Of a DNA stretch of 35,494 nt, positions 1 through 7,737 are shown one piece after another. The notes beneath the pieces were generated by a model. The model was not told the origin of the DNA. It did not search any database and saw nothing but the letters and a program-made list of their open reading frames with translations. Position 1 is the first letter of the stretch, and the number at the start of each line of letters is the position of its first letter. This DNA comes from CAYWKU01 sp964459325 (lineage in GTDB: Bacteria > RBG-13-61-14 > CAYWKU01), in assembly GCA_964459325.1 (NCBI GenBank), contig CAYWKU010000034.1, forward strand, positions 1 through 35,494. Direction: 5' to 3'. Both the position numbers and the translations under genes were made by a program.

Positions 1-155
1 ATGCTTATTTTATGATAGCTCCGAGCGAGTTACGATTCAATTCACCGGATATTGCTTGCGATATTATTGAAATGCCAAGAAGGCCGCGCTAACCTTGCCT
101 ATTAAAGGGGCTCTGTCGCATAAACCGGGGGACCCCAAACTTTTACTCTGTACGG
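1..155. other. Window start, no gene recognised
   Basis: No convincing coding region, RNA gene or terminator is visible before the PBP1A gene. The stretch is moderately AT-rich at its left end and presumably holds the PBP1A promoter, but no clear -35/-10 pair could be assigned. Confidence 0.4.
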
Positions 156-2705
156 GTGTCTATATCCCAAAAAATTATGGCAACCGCAAAGAAAAGAAAG
201 GTAAAAACCTCGAAAAAGCGCCGAAAAACCTCCCTGGTGGGGGTGTTCAGGGCCTTCCTGTTGGGCCTGCTGGGAATTTTCGTAGTCACCGGAGGCGGCA
301 TACTTGGAATATACTGGCTTTACGCCGCCGATTTGCCGTCCCTTACCACCATGAACGACTACCGGCCCCCGATCATCACCAAAGTATACGACGTTAAAGG
401 AAGGCTTATCAGCGAGTTTTTCGACGAGCGAAGGATATTGGTCAGCGAGGACGAAATGCCGCCTTTACTCAAGCAGGCTTTTGTGGCCATCGAGGACGAG
501 CGGTTTTTCGAGCATCCGGGAGTGGATTACAAGGGTATACTTCGAGCCCTTTACATCGATATTCGGGAGATGGAGGTCAAGCAGGGCGCCAGCACCATCA
601 CCATGCAGCTTGCCCGCACCTTCTTTCTTTCCCACGAAAGAACCCTTTCCCGGAAAATAAAGGAGGCCATACTGGCGTTGCGCATCGAGCGCAACTTCAC
701 CAAGCAGGAGATATTGACCCTTTACGTGAACCAGATTTACCTGGGCCACGGCGCTTACGGCGTCGGAGCCGCCGCTCATGAGTATTTCGGGAAAAAAGTC
801 GAGGAGCTTACAATCGCCGAATGCGCCACGCTGGCCGCGCTACCCAAGGCCCCCGCCAACTACGACCCGTTTAATCATCCGGAGGAATCGAGAGGAAGGC
901 GAAACCTGGTCCTTTCAAAAATGCTCGAGCTGGGCATGATAAGCCCGGATGAATATGAAAAAGCCAAAAACGAATCATTTCACCTAGAAAGGCGCGTGAA
1001 CCCCACTCACCACAAAACCCCTTACTTCGTGGAAGAAGTGCGCCAGTATCTTATAAAGCAATACGGGCGGGACACCGTTTACCATGAAGGACTAAAAGTG
1101 TTCAGCACGGTGGATGCAAAATGGACACGCCATGCATACAAGGCATTGCGCGAAGGACTACGAAGACACGACAAGCTTATGGGTTGGCGGGGACCGATAA
1201 AACACTTAAATAAAGATGAATGGAACAGCTACACGCAAAAACTGGCCGAACGGTACGACGAAAAGCCGGACAAGGGAGAGTACGTGAAAGCCCTTATCGT
1301 TTCCGTCCCCGGCGCAAATCACACTTACGCATCGCTGAAAATCGGCGAGTACAAAGCAAGAATGCCCGAAAGTACGCGGGAATGGATGAAAGAGATCAAC
1401 TACGAACCCTATGAGCAGCTCGATAACGTCCCCAAGCCCACTTCAAAACTTCGCCCCGGCGACGTGGTGCAGGTTAAGGTCATGGATTATGACTCCGACG
1501 GCGACCTGGTGGTATCCCTGGAGCAGGAGCCGCTTGTGCAGGGGGCCGTGCTTACCATTGACCCATTCACCGGCGAAGTGCGCGCCATGGTGGGAGGCCG
1601 GGATTTCGGCGAAAGCGAGTTCAACCGGGCCATAATGGCCAAAAGGCAACCCGGGTCGGCATTCAAGCCGATATTGTACGCCACGGCCATATCTTCCGGC
1701 TACACCCCGGCCACGGTGATTATAGACACTCCCATCATCCTTCAGGGACCCAACGGCCCGTGGAAACCGAGAAACTACGGAGAACGATTCAGTGGCCCCC
1801 GGACATTGGCCAGCGCCCTCCAGCACAGCGTGAACACAATCAGCGTCAAGCTGATGAAAGACGTGGGCGTGGACAAGGTCATCAGGTTCGCAAGGGAACT
1901 GGGGATTGAATCCAAGCTTAATCGTGACCTGAGCCTCGCACTGGGCACGGCCAGTATCAAGCTTTCCGAGCTCGCACGGGCTCTGGGAGCTTTCGCCACC
2001 GGCGGGCGGCTTACGCCTATGATATACGTCCGGCGCGTTTATGACCGCGACGGACGAATACTGGAAAACCGCGTACCGGACATCGAAGGGTCTAATCCTG
2101 CCCCCGAGCCGCTGGAAGAATTCAGGGTGTGGAGCGAGCAGGGGTTGGAGTCTTTCTGGGGAGGTAACGGATTGAACCATCGCATGAAAGTGGCGGAAAA
2201 GAGGGGCCGCAGAGTGGTTTCACCGGAGGTTTCATACGTAATGACCAGCCTCTTGCGCAACGTGGTCACATACGGCACCGGTACCAACGCCTATATAAGG
2301 GGCCTGCAGATGGCCGGAAAGACCGGCACCACAAACGACTACAAGGACGCTCTTTTCGTGGGCTACTCCACCTGCTGCGTCACCGGAATATGGATGGGCC
2401 ACGACAGCGGAAAATTAACACTGGGAAGAGACGCCAGCGGCGGGGAAGTGGCGGCGCCTATCTGGCAAAATTACATGTATCCGGTACTCAAAGGTCACAA
2501 CATACCTTCCTTCCCCAGACCCGAGGGCGTGGTGACTTACACCTTCGACCCCATCACCGGCACCTTCCCCTGCCCGGACACCGAAAGGACTGTCCAGGCG
2601 GCTTTCCTGGAAGGCGCCCAGCCCGCCGACTGCAAGGCCGCCCCGGGAAGGGACATGGACCTCTTCAGGTTCGACATAAAACCGTCCCACACCGCGCCCT
2701 TTTAA
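156..2705 (+). CDS. mrcA: Penicillin-binding protein 1A, bifunctional transglycosylase/transpeptidase
   Basis: Class A PBP that polymerises lipid II into glycan strands and cross-links the stem peptides in the periplasm. A basic cytoplasmic N-terminus (about residues 8-25) leads into one transmembrane anchor (about 27-56). The GT51 domain shows EDERFFEHPGVD, whose Glu113 is the expected catalytic acid, then QGASTITMQLARTFFL and the LYVNQIYLGHGAYGVG block. The transpeptidase domain has all three motifs: SAFK (Ser501 nucleophile, Lys504), SVN (558-560) and KTG (722-724). At 849 residues it has the usual PBP1A length, with an extra segment between the two domains. The GTG at 156 has no obvious ribosome site. 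An ATG at 177 gives MATAKKRK and is an equally plausible start. The next genes are convergent, so it is probably transcribed alone. The family call is certain; only the start is open. Confidence 0.95.
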   Translation: MSISQKIMATAKKRKVKTSKKRRKTSLVGVFRAFLLGLLGIFVVTGGGILGIYWLYAADLPSLTTMNDYRPPIITKVYDVKGRLISEFFDERRILVSEDEMPPLLKQAFVAIEDERFFEHPGVDYKGILRALYIDIREMEVKQGASTITMQLARTFFLSHERTLSRKIKEAILALRIERNFTKQEILTLYVNQIYLGHGAYGVGAAAHEYFGKKVEELTIAECATLAALPKAPANYDPFNHPEESRGRRNLVLSKMLELGMISPDEYEKAKNESFHLERRVNPTHHKTPYFVEEVRQYLIKQYGRDTVYHEGLKVFSTVDAKWTRHAYKALREGLRRHDKLMGWRGPIKHLNKDEWNSYTQKLAERYDEKPDKGEYVKALIVSVPGANHTYASLKIGEYKARMPESTREWMKEINYEPYEQLDNVPKPTSKLRPGDVVQVKVMDYDSDGDLVVSLEQEPLVQGAVLTIDPFTGEVRAMVGGRDFGESEFNRAIMAKRQPGSAFKPILYATAISSGYTPATVIIDTPIILQGPNGPWKPRNYGERFSGPRTLASALQHSVNTISVKLMKDVGVDKVIRFARELGIESKLNRDLSLALGTASIKLSELARALGAFATGGRLTPMIYVRRVYDRDGRILENRVPDIEGSNPAPEPLEEFRVWSEQGLESFWGGNGLNHRMKVAEKRGRRVVSPEVSYVMTSLLRNVVTYGTGTNAYIRGLQMAGKTGTTNDYKDALFVGYSTCCVTGIWMGHDSGKLTLGRDASGGEVAAPIWQNYMYPVLKGHNIPSFPRPEGVVTYTFDPITGTFPCPDTERTVQAAFLEGAQPADCKAAPGRDMDLFRFDIKPSHTAPF

Positions 2706-2761
2706 TACCATGCCTCCCGCCCGGGGCCTTACGGAGTCTTCCCGCATATACGGTGTCCGTT

Positions 2762-2983
2762 TTAGAAATTTCTTCCCCTGTCGAGCGGGTGAATAAGCCA
2801 ACTGTTCTCGAACTTCCGCTTGAATCCGCCCCTGGGCACTTTCTCCCTGCTGATTACGATATGATACTCGCCGCCCCCTTTGACTTTAATTACCATGGAC
2901 ATCTCAGTAAACTCAATACCTTCAATGTCTTCGCGCCGGGATAGGCAGTTGAGTATTTCCGCTTCCAATTCGTTCTGTTCCAT
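2762..2983 (-). CDS. Small hypothetical protein (73 aa)
   Basis: Not recognised. It is a charged, soluble 73-residue protein starting MEQNELEAEILNCLSRRED, with a predicted helix followed by a strand-rich part (MSMVIKVKGGGEYHIVIS) and a basic C-terminal half. An AAGGA ribosome site lies about 8 bases before the ATG on the minus strand, and there is no overlapping competitor, so it is probably a real gene. It lies 3' of and convergent with the PBP1A gene. Another small minus-strand gene lies 33 bases upstream, so the two could share a transcript. No function is proposed. Confidence 0.6.
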   Translation of the reverse strand: MEQNELEAEILNCLSRREDIEGIEFTEMSMVIKVKGGGEYHIVISREKVPRGGFKRKFENSWLIHPLDRGRNF

Positions 2984-3016
2984 TTACATTTCCTTTTCTT
3001 TAATGGGTAATATCAA

Positions 3017-3244
3017 TTAGACAATTCGAGACAAGCTCCTTCCCCTTCCCTGCGTAGCGAAAGCGTATAAAGCTCCGCCGAAAGCCAAAAGATGCGCTGC
3101 AAGCGATAAAAACAGCAGGAGAATTACAATCATAGCCGCCTGAGGATGAGCCGGCGCTCCGCCCGGAAGGTGGGACACAATGGCTATTGTTACCCATAAC
3201 GCGATTTCTCCGATTGCCAATGAAATGAAGATGAATGTGCCCAT
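3017..3244 (-). CDS. Small two-TM membrane protein (75 aa)
   Basis: Begins MGTFIFISLAIGEIALWV. Two hydrophobic segments (about residues 2-22 and 33-58) are joined by a short Gly/Pro/His loop (HLPGGAPAHPQAA), predicting a helical hairpin in the inner membrane, with a short basic tail. The frame is open a little further upstream, but GGGAGG lies at the proper distance before the internal ATG at 3244, so that start is chosen. A neighbouring 73-codon gene follows in the same direction. No family was recognised and no function is claimed. Confidence 0.6.
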   Translation of the reverse strand: MGTFIFISLAIGEIALWVTIAIVSHLPGGAPAHPQAAMIVILLLFLSLAAHLLAFGGALYAFATQGRGRSLSRIV

Positions 3245-3581
3245 TTGTTTATTCCTCCCTTCACAATCATTTTTAAGCAAATGCCGTGCCCATTCTTATG
3301 GCCGCGATGGATAAGCCCCAACTATGCGTAATACCGGCTTATTTGCATGCATTTAAAGGTTGAAAAAATCAGTTTACTTGTCTGTTTATTTATGAATTGG
3401 ATTGAGGTTGTTGACGTAAATCGTCAGTCGCCTCTCCGTTTATCGTCACGTTGAAACCGCTTTTGTATCCGCACGCATGATACTTGAAAAGAAGAACCGG
3501 TTACATGACAATCGGTTTCGAGTACGAATTCAGTAAACATAAGTTTTAAAGTTCCCGGTTCTTCGGCGAAGGAGGTCTTCC
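3245..3581. other. Divergent intergenic region (337 bp)
   Basis: Lies between the divergent two-TM gene and the sulfatase gene, so it should hold promoters for both, but no strong sigma-70 pair stands out. The one structured site is an inverted repeat TGACG-TAAAT-CGTCA at 3412-3426, which could be an operator. No ORF or RNA gene is seen. Confidence 0.4.
3412..3426. promoter_or_regulatory. Possible operator: 5-bp inverted repeat with 5-bp spacer
   Basis: TGACG TAAAT CGTCA is a perfect dyad about 155 bases upstream of the sulfatase start. CGTCA recurs in CGTCACG about 15 bases downstream. The geometry suits a dimeric regulator, but an arm this short can occur by chance, so this is a weak call. 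Confidence 0.2.
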
Positions 3582-4964
3582 ATGGGCAAAAAGGAAAAAT
3601 CCATATCGGTCATTAACCGGCGAAGGTTCATACAAAGCACCGGCGCCGCCGCTGCCGCCGTCGGTTTCGGAGGCGTTTTTTCGGGCGCCTTATCCTCCGA
3701 AAGGCCTCCCAACGTCATCCTCCTGGTGGCCGACGACCTGGGGTGGCGCGACCTCGGATGCTACGGCAACGAAGGCGTGCAAACGCCAAACCTGGACGAA
3801 ATGGCCTCACAGGGGGTGAGGTTCACCAACGCCTTTGTCACCGCCCCATCGTGCAGCCCTTCCCGGGCGTCCATAATGACCGGCCAGGCGTCTCATTCAG
3901 TCGGGGTCCACGGGCTTACCCACCTTCATCGCCGATTCCAGATGGAGCCGGAAATTCCCACAATGGCCGGACAGTTGCGCGAGACCGGCTACCAGACGGG
4001 CATCGGCGGAAAGTGGCACGCGGCGCCGTTTAAAAGCAGAACTCACTACGGCTACAACAGGCACCTGAGCTACTTCTTCGTCAAGAAGCCTCACCGGGCG
4101 TGCCGCTATATATCCCGCTACAAGGACCAACCGTTTTTCCTCGAATTAAATTTCTTCCAGACCCATCGCGACAACAAGGGCCGTTTCGAGATGGACAAGG
4201 ATTTCCCCGTCGACCCCGATTCCATCCACGTGCCCAACTACTGGGCCCTGCCCGACTTGCCCGCCATCAGGGAGGACGTGGCGAAATATTACAGCCAGGC
4301 GGCGCGGATGGATTACATTATCGGGGAAATACTCGACCGGCTCGAAAGGGAAAACATAGCCGACCGGACGCTGGTAATGTTCGTATCCGACAACGGCCCC
4401 CCTTACCCCGGCTGCAAAACCACCTGCTATGACCGCGGCATAGGCGCGCCGCTTATTTTAAGATGGCCGAACGCGCTACCCCGGGGCAAGGTTATCGACT
4501 CGCTCGTCTCCACCACCGACCTGATGCCGACCGCGCTGGACGCCGCCGGGGTTTCGGTACCCGAGCCGGTGCAGGGAAAATCCCTGCTGCCGCTAATTGG
4601 GGGCAAAACCGACGGGTTGCACGATGCGGTGTTCGCCGAAGTGACCTATCACGTGAAGTACACCCCCATGAGGGCGGTTCGCACGCCCGAATGGAAGTAC
4701 ATCAGGAACTTCAACTCCAAACCCACCGGCCTCGACCAGAACAAGGACTTCGAGTGGGCGCAGAAGGTGGCCGAGCTGCCGGGGCAGAAATGTTGCGTCC
4801 CCAGGCCGCCGGAGGAGCTTTTCCACGTCGCGAAAGACCCTAACGAGGGGAATAACCTGGCCGACGACCCCGAATACGCCGATGTAAAGTCGAAATTGAA
4901 GGAAAGGCTGGAAAAATGGAGGGAAGAGACCGCTGACCCCTTCCCTCACATCGAGAAAAAATAG
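3582..4964 (+). CDS. Tat-exported type I sulfatase, sulfamidase-like
   Basis: Formylglycine-dependent sulfatase of the alkaline phosphatase superfamily. CSPSRASIMTG at residues 91-101 is the C-x-P-S-R signature, and Cys91 would be converted to formylglycine. Asp51-Asp52 (VADDLGW) and the later SDNG are metal ligands, and GKWH is the conserved active-site segment. The layout around CSPSR, GVHGL and GKWH most resembles N-sulfoglucosamine sulfohydrolase (SGSH), so an amino-sugar N- or O-sulfate is the likely substrate; this is inference. The N-terminus has a twin-arginine signal (NRRRFIQ, residues 12-18, then an Ala/Gly-rich stretch), so it should be exported folded to the periplasm. The ribosome site AAGGAGGT at 3569-3576 fixes the start. 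At 460 residues it is normal length. No sulfatase-maturing enzyme lies in this window, so activation would depend on one elsewhere. Confidence 0.92.
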   Translation: MGKKEKSISVINRRRFIQSTGAAAAAVGFGGVFSGALSSERPPNVILLVADDLGWRDLGCYGNEGVQTPNLDEMASQGVRFTNAFVTAPSCSPSRASIMTGQASHSVGVHGLTHLHRRFQMEPEIPTMAGQLRETGYQTGIGGKWHAAPFKSRTHYGYNRHLSYFFVKKPHRACRYISRYKDQPFFLELNFFQTHRDNKGRFEMDKDFPVDPDSIHVPNYWALPDLPAIREDVAKYYSQAARMDYIIGEILDRLERENIADRTLVMFVSDNGPPYPGCKTTCYDRGIGAPLILRWPNALPRGKVIDSLVSTTDLMPTALDAAGVSVPEPVQGKSLLPLIGGKTDGLHDAVFAEVTYHVKYTPMRAVRTPEWKYIRNFNSKPTGLDQNKDFEWAQKVAELPGQKCCVPRPPEELFHVAKDPNEGNNLADDPEYADVKSKLKERLEKWREETADPFPHIEKK

Positions 4965-5008
4965 GTGATTAAAAACAAATAACGAAAGTTGTCATATAAT
5001 AAGGATAT

Positions 5009-6316
5009 TTAGGTGCTACGGCCCCTTTTATCGCTATCGTCGACTTGGACTAAGAATAGATGATTCCTGTACACCTCATTGAAAACCATCCAACAAAAGC
5101 CTGCATAGAATAAGAACAGAATATACTGTAAGCAAAAAATAAAATTATTTTGTATTACCCACACAAACATCAGGTCGCTTGGGATGATTTTACCCCCCGC
5201 TCTATTTATGACATCGAAAAATATTTGAACCGGCAACCACGCAACACATGCGATTAAAGGAATCCCCAGGATTAACCTGAGATGTGCCTTAAATAATGTC
5301 CAGTATTTTCTCCACGCCGGCCTGATCTTGCCCTTTTCGTTAACGGTTAAAACTATCAGGTAAAAAAGCATCAAGAAAAGTACACTTTCGGGCTGATAAA
5401 AAGAAATATTTTTGTTTATGAAAAATCTGCCATCCGGTGACAGCAGAATATCGTCGAGGTAGTAGTAATTTATCACATGAGGTATGGCATATAATAATCG
5501 CCATAACCAATAAGGTAATAATACTATGAAAACGGCTTTCCATGTTCTTTTTGTGTCTTTGAGAGTATCAGCAACTTGTCTTTCCGCATTCAATTTCAGG
5601 ACGAGAATTAAGGTTATGAAAAACGGCAGAAAGACAAACGCCACCGCCGCGCCTGAAAATGATATAAATCGGGACAGGTAAAAGTAAAAACCGGGTTCCG
5701 AAGCGATTTTCTCTAACCCCGGCCCTAATGCCAGCCATATTAACTGACCATACTCGAATATAAAATTGAGGATGGCAATAGATATTATAACATTAAGAGC
5801 AATAATATACTTAGAGCTGTAACCGACGTTATCATTTCCAACTTCTGATACTTTCCTTTTGAGCCAGAACGATAACAGCAGCCACCAGATATAGTCATGC
5901 GGTAGCCTCCCGAAAGAAAGCAGCTTAGGTATTGTAGATATGGCGTCCTCAAATAGGAAAAACCCGAAAATAGAAGTGTTCCTATCAAGAATAGGGAATG
6001 CATAATTTATGGAATCCGGCCATTGGTAAAAATAGGGAATAGTTATCAGCCATCCTAAAAACAGCATCCCAAACGAGACTAAAGCGATCTTAACAAGGAA
6101 ATCATTCGATTTGAGGAAGTATATATACTCGGTAAATATTTTTTGTAAGCTTATCTTTTTGCCGCGAGCTTCATACTCAACACCAAGTTCTTTTGCCCCG
6201 GAAGATTTATATAAAATCGAAAGGAGAATGAAAATAAATACTATCAACAGCATCCATTCAAAGAGCTCATCAATTACAAAGCCGTAAAACATCAATTTCG
6301 GATGAATGCCATCCAT
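5009..6316 (-). CDS. Multi-pass membrane protein of unknown function
   Basis: About 435 residues with roughly nine or ten hydrophobic segments spread along the length (for example WMLLIVFIFILLSILY, then LVKIALVSFGMLFLGWLI, and several more to the C-terminus), separated by short aromatic-rich loops; a charged tail ends the protein. No catalytic or transport motif is recognised. TTG at 6328 is in frame, but GAGG sits 6 bases before the ATG at 6316 (MDGIHPK), so that start is preferred. The gene is clearly AT-richer than the genes on either side, with many AT-ending codons, which suggests separate ancestry or transfer. It is convergent with the sulfatase and divergent from the glycosyltransferase. 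Confidence 0.75.
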   Translation of the reverse strand: MDGIHPKLMFYGFVIDELFEWMLLIVFIFILLSILYKSSGAKELGVEYEARGKKISLQKIFTEYIYFLKSNDFLVKIALVSFGMLFLGWLITIPYFYQWPDSINYAFPILDRNTSIFGFFLFEDAISTIPKLLSFGRLPHDYIWWLLLSFWLKRKVSEVGNDNVGYSSKYIIALNVIISIAILNFIFEYGQLIWLALGPGLEKIASEPGFYFYLSRFISFSGAAVAFVFLPFFITLILVLKLNAERQVADTLKDTKRTWKAVFIVLLPYWLWRLLYAIPHVINYYYLDDILLSPDGRFFINKNISFYQPESVLFLMLFYLIVLTVNEKGKIRPAWRKYWTLFKAHLRLILGIPLIACVAWLPVQIFFDVINRAGGKIIPSDLMFVWVIQNNFIFCLQYILFLFYAGFCWMVFNEVYRNHLFLVQVDDSDKRGRST

Positions 6317-6356
6317 AATTAACCTCAATAATTAAAATAGTTTGTTATACTGTCAT

Positions 6357-6385
6357 AATATATCATACATTCCAAATAAGGACAA
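6357..6385 (-). promoter_or_regulatory. Predicted sigma-70-like promoter for the membrane protein gene
   Basis: On the minus strand TTGTCC (6380-6385) and TATATT (6357-6362) are separated by exactly 17 bases, about 40 bases before the ATG at 6316. The hexamers match the consensus at 4/6 and 5/6. The whole area is AT-rich, so a chance match is possible. Confidence 0.35.
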
Positions 6386-6477
6386 AATCTGATAATTGCC
6401 AAAAGGTGGCTTGTGCACATTATACCCTCATCCCCGTTGTCATTTGGCTCGAGTATACGCTAAATTTGATAATGGTC

Positions 6478-7737
6478 ATGAAGTTTCTGCACCTCGTTCA
6501 AAGGTACCATCCCGCCGTCGGCGGCTCCGAGTGGTTCATCAAACGTCTCGGGGAAGAGCTGGCGGCGCGGGGAGATTCCGTCAGGGTCATTACCACCAAC
6601 GCCGTGGAAGTGGACGCGCTGTGGAGACCCGACGCCAAAACTATTGACCCCGGTGTGGAAGAAATAAACGGCGTCGAAGTACACCGGTTGCCGCTGAAAT
6701 ATCTCCCCGCCCACGGAAAACTCATGACCCTGCTGTCAATGATGCCGCTGCCCGATGCACGTTACCGTTACTCCATGCCGGGGCCGCTTCTGCCCGATTT
6801 CGCCGAAATTAAGAAGCGTGCCGGCGACTACGACGTGGTGATGGGCACGGCGCTGCCTTTTACCTCGATACTGTGGGCGGGGCACAAGCTGGCGCAATCG
6901 CGCTCGGTTCCGTTTATCATCATTCCATTCATGCACCCGGGCATAAGAAACCGGCTCGGTTACGGCTACAGCAAAAGGTATCAGTTGGAGCTATTGAAAA
7001 AGGCCGACGCAGTTGTAGCCGCCACGCCTTCCGAGCGGAAAACTCTCGTGCGTCTCGGTCTGGACGAGCGCAGGGTCAAAGAAACAGCCCCGGGCATAGA
7101 CATCGCATCCCTTCCCGAAGGCGACGGGAAAGCTTTCCGCCAAAAGCACAACATCACCGGCTCCATCGTTTTCAACGTATCCGCCCGAACCCGCGACAAG
7201 GGCGCTCATCAATTGCTCGACGCGGTGCGAATTCTATGGCGGCGGAAACTCGATGTTACGCTGATTATGGCGGGGCCTGCCAGGCCGGACTTTCGCGATT
7301 CGATGAAAAAGCTGACCTCGAAGGAAAAAACACGCATAATCGACCTGGGAGTGGTTGACGACAAAACGAGAGCCGACATTTTCGCCGCCGGTGACGTATT
7401 CTGCATGACCAGCCGGGCCGAAAGCTTCGGGCTGGTATACCTGGAAGCGTGGCATTACGGCGCGCCGGTTGTTGCCGCCGACATCCCGGCGGTGGAGGAC
7501 GTGGTAACCCACGGCGAAGACGGCATACTTGTCCCGTTCGGCAACGCGGGAGCCGCCGCAACGGCAATCAGGTACTTTCTCGATAACCCCGAAAGGGCAC
7601 GCCTGGCCGTCGAGCTGGGCAGGCGGAAGCTGAGCGAAAAGTTCAACTTTAAACGGGCGTTCGGGCAATACAGCGCAATAATCGAAGAGCTGGCCGGCGA
7701 TTCAACGAAAAGCGAGGGGGCGGAAGTTGGCGCCTGA
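6478..7737 (+). CDS. Glycosyltransferase family 4 (GT-B fold)
   Basis: Cytoplasmic or membrane-peripheral glycosyltransferase transferring a sugar from a nucleotide sugar to a glycan or lipid acceptor. The N-terminus MKFLHLVQRYHPAVGGSEW is the typical GT4 opening, with the Gly-Gly acceptor-side loop. The C-terminal half carries the EX7E motif (Glu315 in AESFGLVYLEAW, second Glu323), which binds the donor, followed by GAPVVAADIPAVEDVV. The frame stays open up to a GTG at 6406, but those codons give an atypical hydrophobic lead, so ATG 6478 is chosen (ATG 6472 is also possible). Length is 419 residues, normal for GT4. Its 3' end overlaps the mutL start by 11 bases, implying co-transcription and coupled translation, although the functions are unrelated. 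Donor and acceptor cannot be read from sequence. Confidence 0.88.
   Translation: MKFLHLVQRYHPAVGGSEWFIKRLGEELAARGDSVRVITTNAVEVDALWRPDAKTIDPGVEEINGVEVHRLPLKYLPAHGKLMTLLSMMPLPDARYRYSMPGPLLPDFAEIKKRAGDYDVVMGTALPFTSILWAGHKLAQSRSVPFIIIPFMHPGIRNRLGYGYSKRYQLELLKKADAVVAATPSERKTLVRLGLDERRVKETAPGIDIASLPEGDGKAFRQKHNITGSIVFNVSARTRDKGAHQLLDAVRILWRRKLDVTLIMAGPARPDFRDSMKKLTSKEKTRIIDLGVVDDKTRADIFAAGDVFCMTSRAESFGLVYLEAWHYGAPVVAADIPAVEDVVTHGEDGILVPFGNAGAAATAIRYFLDNPERARLAVELGRRKLSEKFNFKRAFGQYSAIIEELAGDSTKSEGAEVGA

Noticed and set aside
1443..2180. Long open frame opposite the PBP1A gene
   Set aside because: Lies wholly antisense to a certain gene, has low-complexity content and no family features; a by-product of G+C-rich codon use.
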